Shown here piece by piece: positions 22,715 through 36,003 of a stretch of 64,000 nt of DNA. The notes beneath the pieces were generated by a model that was not told the origin of the DNA, ran no database searches, and saw nothing but the letters and a program-made list of their open reading frames with translations. Source of the DNA: Ephemerocybe angulata (taxonomy: Eukaryota; Basidiomycota; Agaricomycetes; Agaricales; Psathyrellaceae); contig JAACJK010000117.1 of assembly GCA_013368325.1 (NCBI GenBank), positions 372,001 to 436,000 on the forward strand. Reading direction: 5' to 3'. Made by a program: the position numbers and the translations under genes. Every line of letters starts with the position of its first letter. Positions within the stretch are counted from its first letter, which is position 1.

Positions 22715-25700
22715 CTAATACCCGCCTCCACCAGCACCATTAACCTGCAAAGACGCAAGAGAAACAATGTTATCGTTGTTGTCGCAACGTAACCCTTTCA
22801 TCCAGCCCCAGCCATATTTAAGTGCTACTAACCTTTTCCCTCAACGTGGACAAGAACTGCTGGTAGCTTGGCAGCACGTCGGCACGGTCTTGAATAAGCG
22901 CGCTGAGAGCCCAGAGACGCAGAGGTGGCTCGCCGTCCTCCTTGACGATGTAGAGGTGAGGATAGTACGGTCCCCGGCGCATCTCGCGAATCTTCTGGAT
23001 GATCGCGTTGATGCGCTCAGAGAAGGGGTTGTCGAGGACACGCAAAGTGGTCTGAAGGGAAAGTTAGAAAGGGTTGGCAGAGGATACGGGGAAGAAGTAT
23101 TTACCTTTCCACCCCGAAGGGTCTCGTACCCGGGGAGGTCGAACACGTCCCGAACCAATGCCTCAACAGCGTCACGACCCACCCACAAGAACATAGTCTG
23201 GCCGTCCTCGATAAGGTACAAACCGTGGCGTTCAAGGCGCTCGGAAGTGAGGGGAAGAGGGGGAGGCAACACGACACCATGTTCCCCGATCGTTCCCGCC
23301 TGGAATGTTTATCAGCGACGAGCGTCAGTACTATCAAGAGATTGCATACCTCGGGTGGCATGTTATGCAATGCGTAGAAGGTGGGATATAGGTAGGGGAT
23401 GAGGAGTTGCGACGGCATCGATGTCAGCAGTGCCTGTGCGTAAGCACGGAGATCGGGGGGAATCTGGGTGCTCTGGCGGATACCAACCTAGAAACAGTGG
23501 GATCAGTATCTGCGTATACTAGTAGAGAATCGGGCCACTTACATTCTTCAGCAAGCCGAGAACGAGGACAGGAAGCATTTTCATGTTGTCAGAGATGGCG
23601 AGCTGCCCACTAGCACCAGCACCTCCAGATGTCATGCTAGTCTTGTACGCAATGAGGATGTCGATCAAGGTCTTGTGTATGAAGTCACGACTGTCTTCCA
23701 ACTTGTGCGTGAGCGACCGCTCAACGGCCTTGTTCGCGAAGAACGTCGCAATGGCCACTTGGTCAGCAGATGCAAACACTTCGGACAAGCTGGAGGTCGT
23801 CGGCAATGCCTGGGTAACGACACGTATCCGCCTTTCACCATAGCAAGTGGTATGCAAAACGGCGGTCTGGAAGACGACAAATGGTGTGCTGATCGTCTCT
23901 TCAATTTGGATCTCGATAGCGTACGACTGGTCTTGAGGCACTGCGGGCATAGCCAAGAGATCCGTCGAGCGAACGAAGAAGTTCCCGTGGAAGGAGGACA
24001 TCCTAAGACCTGACAAACCGTTAAAACTCTCTGCTTGAAACGCTATCGAAGAATTGAGGTCATACCTCGAGACGCCCTAACCCTCATCACGGCTTCCAAC
24101 ATGATCGGCATTGCGAGGACTTCACCGAATTCATGTGCAAACTTGATGGCGTCCTCCGAGCGAACAGCGTTGAAGGCGGGGTAGTAATAAGTTTGGCCAG
24201 AGGTATAATGAGGGAGACAAGCTGGGATGTATTATGAGTTGATGATGATGCTGTAAAGGATGTGATGACTCACCCAAAGTCGCAACATCTTGGTATGATG
24301 CGCTGAAGAGGAACATATCGACGGAGACCTGGGCACGCGAGCACTCGATTGCGAAAGTCTTGTAGAACGGAACGGCGGCTTGGAGGAGGCCAGATTCCTT
24401 CGAGGTTCCTAGAATCTTGGGGTCTTCCCTGTTCTTGAGCGCTCCGGCACCAGCGCTGGGCAAGCTCGACGACAAGACCATAATTTTGCCACCGATAGGC
24501 GACTAAGACAGCTTAAGCCATGATGCTGATTGACACTGTGATGACACTTACCATCAGTTTGAAGCCAGCCTGCAAAGCCGGTCCAAGCGCACTGCCGATG
24601 ATGTGGTTGTCCTGGAACATGTTGCCGATCTTGTCCAAAAGGTTTTCGACTGACTCCCTGGACTCTGCCAGGTTGACGAGCAGATCGTTCGGTTTAGGCA
24701 GGAAGACGTCATCAATGTCAGAGACAACTAGCATAGTTGGCTCCGTGGTGCCTTGCGGTAGAGAGAAGAAGTAAAGCGAGACATCGAAACAGATGATTGC
24801 AACCTTCGTTCTCCCGTCTTCATCTGGGATCCTGTCGAGGTTTTCCTTGATAGTTCGTGTCGCGGTGGCCACCATACCTGCGACGGGAATCAGCCAGTCT
24901 CCGCATGTGTTTCGCAAGACTTACCAGTTGAAACGGCCGCATTGCTAACGTCGATGAGGAAAATGTAAACAGCAGGCTGGGGCGGTCGAACCATGTACTC
25001 CGTGGGCGCGACAAACTCAACAACCGAATGGTTTAGCTCTGCGCGTGCCCATCTATCTCCAGGTTGGTTCCTGACTTGATCCCAGTCAAATAGTTGGGGG
25101 ACTTCGTTCGTCATATTGCACATGCAGCAACGCCAGCTGAGCACAGAGTTAGCTGGTATATTTCGCCAAAGTGGAAGGCACGCACCGATTACCGCCATCA
25201 ATGAACTGAACGTAAGGATTGATATACGTTCTGCAACGCCTGCAACGAGCAATCACGGTATCCGTGATCACAGGAACAGGCTCATCTCCCTCCTTCAGCG
25301 AGCGGTACGGAGTAAGGATTAGGGCCAGTGGTATCTTCGCCTTGCCCAGTAAGGATGATGTGGTGGGAATGGCGTTCAGGGTGCTCCTTTGGTATGATGG
25401 ATCGGCGTTGGCGGTAGGAGATGGTGAAACGGAGGCGTTGGGGGGGAGTCGGATTTCAGGCGGGGGAATATGCAAGTCCCTTGGATCGGGCGGCGAGGTC
25501 AAAAGATTCGTGGTATAGAGTTGGAATTGCTTCTGGCCGGCGAGACCCATCTGGCCGAATTGATTTGCGAGGTTATCGACTGGCTGACCGTACGCAGGTT
25601 GTTGCTGGAAACCGGGAGCGTTGATATATTCGGGTTCAGTGGGTGCGTAGTACTGAGGGGCCTGTCCTGGGGCCGGGGCGGCTTGCGTTTGCTGCGATGC

Positions 25701-26046
25701 AAACTGGTTCTCCCCAACCAATCCCGGGGTAAAGAGTTGGGCTCCACCGGGTTGCGCTGCAGTCCCTGCAAGGTATCCAGGATCGAGACTGCTTTCTCCA
25801 CCACCGTAATACGCCTGTGTCTGTCCCGCAGCATACTGGCGCCTCTTCCCGTGGTGCACCGGCTGTTCTGCAGCCCCTGGCGCGTTCTCGGAGTACTGAG
25901 GTTGGATTCCCTGGTCTACCGGCGGCTCCCACTGTGTGCGCCCAGTCGCCGTTTCTGTCGATCCAGATGTTACTACAGAATCAGACTTCGGGAAGACAAG
26001 AGCTAACCAATGAAGAGATATCGCTGGTTATTGGCATCCCTGACAT
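22715..26046 (-). CDS. SEC24: COPII coat cargo adaptor Sec24
   Basis: Sec24 pairs with Sec23 in the inner COPII coat and selects cargo for ER export. Visible parts in order: a Gln/Pro/Gly-rich N-terminus; [15 protein letters not shown]; and the zinc finger, with CRRC then CCMC separated by [15 protein letters not shown]. The trunk domain follows ([51 protein letters not shown]). Next are the beta-sandwich and helical domains, with [20 protein letters not shown] and [19 protein letters not shown]. The gelsolin-like domain ([20 protein letters not shown]) and the end, [22 protein letters not shown], close the protein. Many short introns are present. The first exon is unresolved: an ATG at 26046 exists, but its junction to the next exon is not in phase with the obvious donor, so the exact start is open. 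Confidence 0.88.
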
Positions 26047-28455
26047 CTTATCAGCGATATGAACAACACTGAGCACGAGTTAAAGCATACCATTCTGCCT
26101 CCCATCCCTGGGGAAGCTGCTGCGCTGGAGTGGCCATGGATTATTGGATTCAAGGACGATGAGCGTGACAAGATGATGGGCCCAAATCGCCACGTCCGCG
26201 AGAAATCATTAGCAAATGCGGACAGGCGAAACACTCACAAATAACCGACGCGGCGGGGCGCTCATTTGGGGCGCGGGAAACCTGACATCACCTGGGGCAT
26301 CATGATAGGTCGGTATGCCCATTCTCCGTTGATTTCCTATTTATGAAACCCCCTCCCCTCACGCAGTATCATCACGGTTGCTCTCCAGCTCGGTTTCAGA
26401 TTCCAGAGGTTGCTTACCTTAGCCTGTCAGTGACAAGTTCCCCAGCCAGAAGCACCTCCTCGCGAAATTGTCCAAAATCCAACTAGTTCTAGGGACGGAT
26501 CTAATTCTCCTCATGAAACAGGCTTTCTATCAATGATTCCCCCAGATCCGCTGACAACTAAGCATATGATTGTCGTCAACACATATAGCAAGGACCCGAG
26601 GGGGATTCATTATCGCAGGTCTGACGAGGAGCCACATGCTTACCCTCCCTAGGACTAAACTGGATGGCAACATGGTCCTACATGTTTAATGAATATCAGG
26701 ATAGGCCCACCTGACTCCCCCCTGGTTCCGGGTTTATGTTGAAGGAAGACTAATAGTACTGGCGCCCGGATTACAGATCGTTCTGGGGAGGGGACCTTCC
26801 TCCATTTCTGTACCACACACACTCGGCCCCCAACCGGTGTCCCATCTCCACACTTCAAGCCCTTTCTCTCCACACGCTCCGGTAGCACCATTCGCTTCCG
26901 GAAGGCAAGCTGCTATAATAGGGACCCAGAATTGCCTGTCGTTCCGGCTCGATCATTGGAATCAGTGATTAGGATACTTCAAAGAGGGGCGGATCGGGAA
27001 TAGCAGAGAGCGTAAGCCCGATATCCCTTGACACACCGGGATAATGGTGTTGGATCATGGAGCGGGCGCTTAAGTCCCCAACCCGGGCGTGTGTGTCCCA
27101 CGGCCTGGCGACACGCGGCCAATACGAGACTCGAGGCCCGACCTTGCCATTGCGGTCGGCTCGGCTCTACGTTCGAGGGCCATGATGACATGACGTCCAT
27201 TGCCACAAAAATATACCCGCTACCATGAAGAAGCAGCCAGTGGGTAAGCACCTACAGAAATAGAGTGTATTGTCTTGCATCCATAATCCAACCTTCTTGA
27301 AAATATTTTTCTGCTCTCTACTCATCCCGGCTCGACGACATTTTGCGCTGTCGTGTCCAAAGTCTTCAGGGGAAAGCGTTCCGAGGACGCCGCCGGGCGT
27401 CTATTACGTTATCTCCTTAAAGCAACACTCAGGCGCCTGCCAATCTGGGAGCGCAAAAGCTGCCACCAATCTTCGTCGAACGAGTATAGCGGACACAGCT
27501 TCAATCCGAGCTTTTGCTTGGGATACTTGCCGTACTACAAGTCTTCTCAGTTTTGACCTCGCCGTTGCTGACGTCCGACGCGTGTAGCCTGGAAGCCATG
27601 AACACGCATGCAGAACACTTTGACTCTAGCATCAAAGCGGGCACCGTACATCACAGATAATGTTTCATTATCCTGATATTTCAATTGAACTTCATACAAA
27701 GGGTCGGAAATGGGCATCTGCATAGGATGGAAGTGCAGCGTGCCGCCGCGTCGATTGCCACTCCGGGAAACGTCGCAAGAGCCTGTATGTTCGCAGGAGA
27801 TCTTTGGGGTGATCTCGCGCCCAGTTGTCAGGTCCCAGTCATTCTGACCGGATATTTGTCTGAGCGTAATTGACAGCCACTGCAGTGCTCAGTTACTGTT
27901 TTCATTGAACCCCGAATGGATCAGGATTCCCGCCGGTAGATGCCTCAGCCTACAAGCCCGGATATTCGAAGTAGCGCATCGAAGCGTGCTCCGAACCTTC
28001 TCCACCTTTGCTAAGGCGAACGACCGACCAGGCGACGTAAGACGATTATAGGAGATACCTTTACATGACCTACATGCGCTATACGATCCCAGGGCTAAAG
28101 CGCTAGTGAATGAAACCCGATACGAACATGACTCTTTTAGCTGGAGGTGTTAGGCGCCAGAACTCAGAAAAAGGTTGTGAAGCATGATGATGCTCCATAA
28201 GCTCGACCGTATACTCTAATACATGCTAATAATACGAATCTAAATAAATAGTGCAAATAAATAGTACTGTGAGGTTGTTGTGTCATAAATAATACAGGGA
28301 ATGTGCATTGCATCTTGCCGTCGTCACCGTGTTGCATGGTCGTAAGGTATTGTCCTGAATATAAGTACCCTGAATGTAGAATAGCACCCCGAATTGCTTA
28401 ATGTAATAAATATAGCAAGGAAAACTTTCCGAAGGCCACGCGCCCGCGGGTGCTT
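26047..28455. other. Gene-poor region, nothing supported
   Basis: About 2.4 kb in which all open frames are short and unlike proteins. I found no transposase, reverse transcriptase, terminal repeats or tRNA. The last 250 bases are AT-rich with small direct repeats (aaataaatagt twice near 28240). It may be decayed mobile or intergenic DNA. Confidence 0.4.
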
Positions 28456-29291
28456 TCAATCGATGTTTCTTCCCGAGTAGAGCAAAATCGCCACTACCAC
28501 AGTCACCTCGAGCATGCCGTGATGAATCGCGTCGGCAGCAACGTTAAGCGTAATAGCGTTGTGGCCCCTTGTAAGTGACCCTAGCATCTCGGCGGGACTG
28601 TACGCCGTGTTATACAACTATGCACCAGTGCTCGGTTAGCACTGCTGTAAAGGAAGGAAAATCTAGAAGGAAATACACATACGCGAATGGTGCCGTTATG
28701 CGTCATCCAGGCGTACGGCTTTCCTTTGACGAGCATAGTGCGATAGCTGTTAATTCGAATCAGAAAACATATTTCTGAGGCGGCGCGAGTAGAGGGCGAG
28801 ACATACGACATATCCCGGGCCAGAGGGAGAAGCTGTGAGGCCATGGTTTTCGGTATCATGTTCTCGACTTCAACGACGGGGCGCTGATGCCACTCTATTC
28901 TTGCGATCGGTGCGCCTTGGTCATTCCTGACCACTGTTACACATGGCTGGTGGAACGACGCGGGACTCGTCGCGATCGAGAAGCAGTGGCGCGCGTTCGG
29001 GCCCATCACGATACTGTTCAGAACGTCGGGATTCATACCGCTGATCTGGAAAGACAGCAAGGGAGACTGTTTCCGCGGCGCAGCAAAAGGGAGCGCGCCG
29101 TATATTGAGGGTGGTGCAGCTGGGAACTGGGCGCTGTTGTCGTTGACAGACCAAGGGTTCTGGGGGTTTGACCATCCAGCCTGAGCATACGGGTTGTTGA
29201 CAGACATATCGAGTAGGTCACGGAAGTTAGTTCGGATGAGAGTAGGGCCTGGAGAAGGAGAACGGGACTCTGTTGGTGTAGTTGAAGCCAT
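28456..29291 (-). CDS. DUF6593-like basidiomycete protein
   Basis: The start at 29291 gives MASTTPTESRSPSPGPTLIR, a Ser/Pro-rich, proline/asparagine N-terminus. The folded part includes LLSFQISGMNPDVLNSIVMG, then VTVVRNDQGAPIARIEWHQR and VVEVENMIPKTMASQ. After an intron (gtatgtctcg...aacag) come YRTMLVKGKPYAWMTHNGTI and LYNTAYSPAEMLG, ending LLYSGRNID at 28456. This order (strand, then R-x-DG-x-x-A-x-I-W, then a G-x-x-YxW block) recalls the DUF6593 family, which is expanded in mushrooms and has no known function. The family match is from pattern memory only. No signal peptide or membrane segment is evident, apart from a moderately hydrophobic end. Confidence 0.55.
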
Positions 29292-31343
29292 GGTTGCTGA
29301 AGTCCTTTTATATTGGAGAGCTGTAGCTGGTTCTGTCCACTAGGATCCTGATTTCGATGAAACGGAACAACTAATAGTCGGAGAGCGCGACGAAAAGAGC
29401 GAATTTGGTCTTAGACCCATTAGAACAAGCGACAGAATCCATAGAGTATGGACACACCAGCAGAGTCGTGATGACGAGGATTGCAAGCGCCTACTGCTCT
29501 GGATTAAGCGAGGGCGTGTTCGGCATCCGTCAATAGAAGCCTCAAACTACTGACACAATCAATACGCCGAAGGAGAGGATGGATGCCAGATAGTAAGGTA
29601 CATTCCTTAAACAGAAAGCCGAGAAGCTAATCTCCTATCTGCAGGCGGCACGGAGGTCGGACTTGTGAAGATGGTGGTTGGGGATCTCGTTGTGGAACAA
29701 GACGCCGTGGGAGTCACTCTGATTTGATCATCTCCCCCCGGTTATGTAACTAAACCGCGTTGGGCGCCTCTTCCAGGATACTTTTTCGATTTGTCGCAGC
29801 CTAACAAATGTATAGAAGATGGCTGAGCGCAAAAACGATGCTAAGTTCGCCAAGTTCAAGACAAATTTCGTCTGCTAGAGCGAGAGCGCCCTTTGTGGTT
29901 GCCCGCTGGTTTCTGCACTCCACCATTGGGCGTCTACTGAATGTGCTTGTACTCGGATATTTGCCGTTTGATAGTGTCAAGTCGGCAGGCAACACAGCGA
30001 ATCCGCTCCATTCTCTTCAGGCGGGTACAGTCCACAGTGATACTTTCTCGAACGAAGCCGGAATAGAACGTCTCAGCAAAGGATCCTGCATCTGGATATG
30101 TTAAGGTCGGCAAGGTGATCCGCCCATGTCATAGCACATAGACCCCTGGATCTCTCCACGTACCTGTATACACTCCCTCCTGGCTCCAACTAGAAATGAC
30201 TTGCCTGCAGTCACCAGATGTAATTTCGAGACGCGTCATTGGGGAGGATTAGAGTTTCGCCCAGACCTCTACCATCTGTCAAAAACAGGACACAGCATAG
30301 CTTGAAGTTCGCGCTCATCGAGCGTCGTACAATCCTAGGACCACTCCCGATCTAGTGGAGTTGTAAGCGATTAGTAACCGAGAAGAATTGGCCACGAGAG
30401 ACACCGTTTTCGGCCTTCCCGAAGGCTATTTCGTTTCAGATAGAAATTCATCGACGACTATCAAGTACGTGCAAGAGCGCATCAAGGGCCGCATAGTGCA
30501 AACGTTGGGGAACGAAGATACCACCCCTTGCGCGTCGACCCCATGGATGACCGTAGATGGTGTACTGAGAAAGCGCGGATTTGGCGAACTCGGGCAGGAA
30601 AGCCGTTTGGGGGTATCAGGCTGACTCTGAAGGGTGTGGTGTAGTCGCGTCCGAAGTTTTCTTCCTGGCATCGGACAAGTATAGCAGCGCTTTTCTTGTC
30701 TAAACCTTGTGTCCCTGACTCCAACCAGCACACGTGTCAGAACACGAGGAGGTCGAGCTTGAAGCCAGTGAAGGTTTTTACACCTCTAGGCCGTATGGTT
30801 GAGGACCGTGATGCGCCATCACGCATAGCCCACTGTGCCGACGACACATACTGAGCGCCAATCCTGAAAATCAAAGTGAACGGAACAGAGTGATCCCGAT
30901 GAATCGAGGAGACCACAAGGCACATGGCAGACTTTATGTCTGAAACGACCGGAAACCGAAAACTCACAGAGCGGCTACAACTGTGGCCTGCATTCCGCCA
31001 AAGAGTTGTATCACGTTTGAATCGAAGGAATGACGCCTAGAATTCTGCCCTATGTATCATACACTGATCAGATGGGTAGAGTTGAAGACAGGTCGACCTC
31101 GCGATGGGCTCCCTAATCTTAGATACTTGCTCGTACCGCTCCGGAAACCGAGCACTCGTACTGTCTGCTTTCCCCAACACAAGTGACGCACATCGGTGTT
31201 TCAGTGTCGCGTAGAAGTGGAGGGTGAGAGATCATCTTTGCGCGCAACGCGTCAAGTCTAAAAAATGGATTTAGGGAATTGTTTCAGTGGGAGGTTCGGG
31301 CAGGGTTCGCATGCTCAAGGTATTACTTACAGTGGTAGAACGC
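29292..31343. other. Unassigned region with possible minus-strand exons
   Basis: No complete gene could be built. On the minus strand an exon near 30960-31045 (FDSNVIQLFGGMQATVVAAL) joins in frame, through a gtgagt...ttcag intron, to IGAQYVSSAQWAMRDGASRS and ends FTGFKLDLLVF with a stop near 30742. Other open frames at 30482-30733 and 29801-29995 might belong to it or be chance. I recognise no domain. This may be an orphan gene or the relic of one. Confidence 0.3.
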
Positions 31344-32438
31344 TCATGCGAGGGACTTAGCTACGGGCATCGAGGGGTGATGGTTTGGGGGAATCCCGCG
31401 CGCAGGTTTGGCTTTTGCGCCTCCCTTGCGCTCTATCCGCTTCAGAAGGACTCCGGTACAACTCTCGAGAGCTTGAACCTCCTCGGGGAGAGGTTCAGCG
31501 CACGCTGCCCAGCGGATGCGGAGATTCTCGTCGATGAGATATACATATCCGACCTTGCTGTTCGTCATCCCAATTGCCTCGCGAATATACTCCACGTTTT
31601 GCGATGAGAGAATGTAAGTCTTCTGTAATTCTTCCGGGACCGTTGCCCGAAGCTGGCCCAAATAGAGATTGACGAGGAATGCCTTCAGAACATTTTCTTG
31701 CAGGTTGACTTGAACGTATTGGAACTTGGGGTCCGAGGAAAATTGTGCGTATGTTGGTTCAATGAGGGCTTGCGAATGGATCTAGGACGTATCAGCGCTC
31801 CAGCCTTCCCGAAATTCCGGTGTTCGTACCTCGGAGATCTTGGTGCTCAACATAGACAAAACGGTGACCTTTCCAAAACACAACTCTGTAGTATTTTTCG
31901 TCTCCTTGTCGAACAGAGACTTCCCTGATATGTTGGGCAAATATAGAGCTTTCTGTCTATGTTTCAGCAACCTCGGGCAAACTGGCGAGCGGGAATAACT
32001 CACATCGTCTCGGATGAGCACATTCGGCGCTATCCACGTTTTCCCTCCGTGGCGACGCGTCATGTTCATGTCATGGAAGTAGCCCTTCGTGGCCTCCTTG
32101 ATACTTGGTGAAATTACTTCAGGCAGACGTGAAAATACGAAGAAGGCTTACAGATGTCGCCGCTGAGCCGTCCGCACGTCACTGTCCAGCAACTCTCTCA
32201 TTTTCTGGCCTGCAGTCTTGATGACTGTTGTGGGCCTCTCTCGGACTCCGAGGGGTCGAGAAAGAGGGCCTAGCTCGACATCGTTGGGAGGGGGGTCTGA
32301 GCTCCTTGCGGGCATCGTTGTGGGTGCTTTCGCATTCGGTTTGGCCTGATCCCCACAGACTGGAGCCGACCAGTGAAGGTTCCGACGAACGGGGATCGAA
32401 TTTCTGCAGATTTCGACGATATTTCGAGTTCGTAGCAT
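31344..32438 (-). CDS. ATP10: Mitochondrial ATP synthase assembly factor Atp10
   Basis: Atp10 is a mitochondrial inner-membrane chaperone that binds subunit 6 (Atp6) during assembly of the F0 sector. The start at 32438 gives MLRTRNIVEICRNSIPVRRN, Arg-rich and without acidic residues at the extreme N-terminus, a likely mitochondrial presequence. Later exons read YFHDMNMTRRHGGKTWIAPN, then ALYLPNISGKSLFDKETKNT and TVLSMLSTKISE. After these come LGQLRATVPEELQKTYILSS and the diagnostic GYVYLIDENLRIRWAACAEP, followed by LESCTGVLLKRIE. The order and spacing match the Atp10 family, with at least three short introns. The gene is divergent from the GT61 gene, with about 240 bases between start codons. 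Confidence 0.87.
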
Positions 32439-32678
32439 GGTAAAGAGAGTCCAGGAGTGGAACAAGGAGGGAGAGAAGTGTCCGTCACTGGCGGCAAACT
32501 TGACAGCCGAAGCGGACCGGCTCGGTCATTGCACCGGCGCTTGTTGCCTTTGCTTGTCTTTGTTAGCATTGGAGGACGTTGCCCTTGTCTCTGGATCGCC
32601 AGCACAGCTTCGAGTTGGCGCCCACCAAAGCCTCGACTGCTCCCTTGCCCCGACATCCGCAACTCGAGTTGCCTCAAC

Positions 32679-34584
32679 ATGAAATGGACAGCCCCGCCGG
32701 AACGCCGTGAAATTGTCCTGGTTCTCTTCTCTATCTCTGCTTACCTCTTGGCCTATAATGTCGAAACCTCTTTGAATTATGTTGGAATCGACCCGATTGC
32801 TGCACAGGGAGCACTCTTCCGCCAGATTGGAATAAAGACCAAGATTCTCGGGAGGGATGGGCGCAAGCCTGCAGGCTGGAGGGATAAACTGGAGAGTGTA
32901 ATCTTTGGGACATGGGCGTGGGACGAAGGGCACATCGCTGGCGATGGTCTTGAACGCAGCCAACCGTTTAAAGGCCGGGGCCAGCACGGTGCTCAGTGGA
33001 CAGAGAGGAAGGTTGCCAGAGAACTTGACGTCCCGCGCTTCGGCGAGGACACTGTCAACGATTCTCACCAGTGGTGGAAGGATGATATACCCATGTCGAA
33101 AGTCGTAAAGCATGTTCCAGGTAGGCACTCACTGTAGCCTTGTATCAAACCCTTCTGAACACCAGTGGTGTAGGCTACACTATCCTTGAGAACGTCGTCC
33201 TGCACAACGGAACCGTGTACATCGTATCCGACGAGCAGAACAGTATACCCCCAATCAAGTCAATTGTCGAGACAACGGCAGAGTCTGTCGGCGACTGGAA
33301 GGTCATTGGGAAAAAGGATGCTTCATCGAAACTGGGGAAATATGGTGGACTGTGAGTTGATTCTTCAACCTACACGTATCTTGTCTCACCTACCTCATGT
33401 TCAGCATCAAAGGAGTCTCTTGGATGTCGGTTAATCCACCCTGTGAGCCTACTTTGACTTGAGTATGATATTATGGGCTGACACGCCTTGAAGCGAACAC
33501 AACACTCATCGAACTCTGGCGGATGTATAGCAGCCTTGACCCACATATTGACGCCCAAGGCCACACAACTCTCCCTCTTCCTCGTCGACTCATTCTCCCT
33601 CAAATCACCGTCTTCACGGACGCCGATCCTCTTAGCGAAGCTCCAAAGGAGGAACATATGAAGCCTCGTCACAGGACGGATACAGGGTTGAACCTCCTCC
33701 TGCTTAAAGCAGCGTTCCCCCAGATGGACGTGCAATATAAACAGGATTGGGAAGATTATCACAGGATGGATGTTCCATTCGTCATTGAACGACTCGTGGT
33801 GTCCGACACGGCTGCCGCAGCCCGATCTGTCAACGAAGGCCAGCCCTCTAACTCCCCTCCGTTCGGTCTGGACGTGTCAAGCCACTGGTGGGAGCCCGTG
33901 AGGAGAACCCTTGTGGCGTACTTCGACCGGTTAGATGAGGAAGCCAAAGCGGCGCAGGAGGGCGAGTACTCCTTCTGGAGCTTCAAGTCAAAGGCCAAGA
34001 AGATCATTACCTACATCGACAACCACTCAGATGCGACCAAGACAGGAAAGTCTGCTCTGATCCCTGGCGACTACGAGTACTTTTCGAGGTCTCTCAAGAA
34101 GCTGGGGCGCGATAATGGCTACGAGGTACATATCATCTCCACGGATTCGACGGAGCGGTCATGGGATTCTAAGATGGACTTGATCGTCCGGTCAACTGTA
34201 AGTCCCCGTTCATTTAGAAAGGCTAACTCCTTCATTTACTAAGCTCGGTTTTGCAGGTCGTTGTTGGAGTGCACGGAAACCACCTATTTGATGCCGTTTG
34301 GATGCGGCCATCGCCACAGACGACGTTTATGGAGTTCTTCCCCGAAAACGCGTTTTCGAGGGATCGGGAGGTCCTTATACGATCTTTAGGGATTAATTAC
34401 ATTGCGTGGTGGACAAATCAGTGTGTTTCATTCATTTCCTTTGCCCCACACTCGTCTGACCATTCATAGGCGCTTCTCCACTGAAGCACTCCCGGAAACC
34501 ACCAAGGAGAGCAACGACCCCGTTCATATCAACACCGACAACATCATCAAGGAAATTCAGACTGTTCTGTCTGCCAAGCCGTAA
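32679..34584 (+). CDS. GT61-family glycosyltransferase (EOGT/DUF563-like)
   Basis: The start at 32679 gives a short cytoplasmic end, then a membrane anchor (IVLVLFSISAYLLAYNV). This indicates a type II membrane protein with a lumenal catalytic domain. Later exons include TILENVVLHNGTVYIVSDEQ and GVSWMSVNPP. The C-terminal part carries KIITYIDNHSDATKTGKSAL, then the GT61 signature STVVVGVHGNHLFDAVWMRP and FMEFFPENAF. GT61 enzymes transfer xylose or GlcNAc. In fungi they have been linked to glycoconjugate and capsule synthesis, and in animals to EGF-domain O-GlcNAc transfer. The actual donor and acceptor cannot be told from sequence. At least four introns are needed; the exon around 33420-33520 is the least certain. 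Confidence 0.83.
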
Positions 34585-36003
34585 CGGAACCTTCCTTCGC
34601 TACCTGAGGTTTGCTTGTGCTCAGCATTGGACTATAGATCACTTCTTCGAGTAAGAGGATAGCCGTTTTTGTAAGTTTATGTGACATAGCGTATTTAATC
34701 TCTAATCTATATAGATCCGTGTGACGCGTTTTACACGTCGAGTGCGCAGACTAGACCGATCCTTGAATGATCATGTTGCGTTGCTGCGACGCTGTGCTTT
34801 TGGGGTCGTGATCGAAGAAGTGGTGCGGCCAACCCCCGGGCGAAGGGCTCGAGCGCTCGAAGGTTGAATAGTTGGTCAGCCAATTGAACGGAGCCTCGTG
34901 AACGACATGTTGCTCACAGAAGTATGAAACCTTACGTTTGAGTTCGCTGCAAATGCTACTCCGCTCATGCGGCTCGACATACGCATGAGCGCCTAGATTG
35001 GTGCGCGCGTTGCACGGTGCGTTTCGCCGGTGTTCCGCGCCCCGATGGTAGGCGCAGCCCAGCAAGCCAAGCCACAAGCCACAAGCCAAGAGTGAAAATT
35101 CAGATCCGTTTCTCTGTTCCGAGCCCATGTGAACGATCCGCTCGACCGTTGCACGCCACTGAGATTGCACGGCGTAGTAGGGCGCAGTCCCTCCTAGTCC
35201 CTCGCAGTGAGTAGTAACGGCACCATGGCGCGCCACTTCTTCGGAGCATGTTCCGACAGATTAGTTAAACTTCGTGGTGATTTCCTTGCATGCAGACAGC
35301 AGGAGGATGGAGGTGTAATTTCGGGCCTCGGCAGTTCGGCATCGTCTCCCTGGCCAATCGCCATATTGAATGTGCCGGTTATCGAAGCCCTTCGTTGTTC
35401 GTCTGGAATGTCTGGCCGCTTCTTCATCTAATCTTATCGTAACAAATAACCTCAGAAGTAAGAACCAGACTCAATTTCCAGTGCGCACTATTCTCGTCGA
35501 GAAACCAGGTCTGCGTCCCACATGAATATGTGACCACCCGGTGGCCCTTGAGCGGCAAGAAAGCAGGACACCTTCGCTAGCGACAATAGCAGGAATCCAC
35601 CCTTAAATTCTTAGATGCGAACCTCAAAAATGAATAGAGAAAGGCTACACAAACTCAACCTCCATGGTCACCTTCCATCCACCGCCAATCCACCACTGCC
35701 GGACCGCGAGCGCTACATAATGAACAATTGGAAATGTTGGAGGCCATAAACGCCCACGGGCCGAACAAATGGGTCCGTTGAGGCGTTTGACCAACAAAAC
35801 ATAACGTCAATGTCCGTGTCGTCGGCTATCGAGCACCTTTAACATCCTCCAACGTCCCATGGATGCTATTCTCCATCTTTTCCTTCACTTTCTCTCTTTC
35901 TCCGTGGGCCTGCCTCGCTCAGGCAGTTTGCTCCTTTTCCTCCCCCGCACATCGTTATCATACCCCGTGACGACATATTTTTGACGCCAAATACCCCCTG
36001 ACG
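34585..36003. other. Intergenic region, no gene supported
   Basis: About 1.4 kb without a believable open frame. A short imperfect repeat (aagccaagccacaagccacaagccaag near 35065-35092) was noted. The right end contains the promoter and leader of the MFS gene. Confidence 0.45.

Noticed and set aside
26047..28455. Possible mobile element in the gene-poor stretch
   Set aside because: No terminal repeats, transposase, integrase or reverse transcriptase motifs could be read in any frame.
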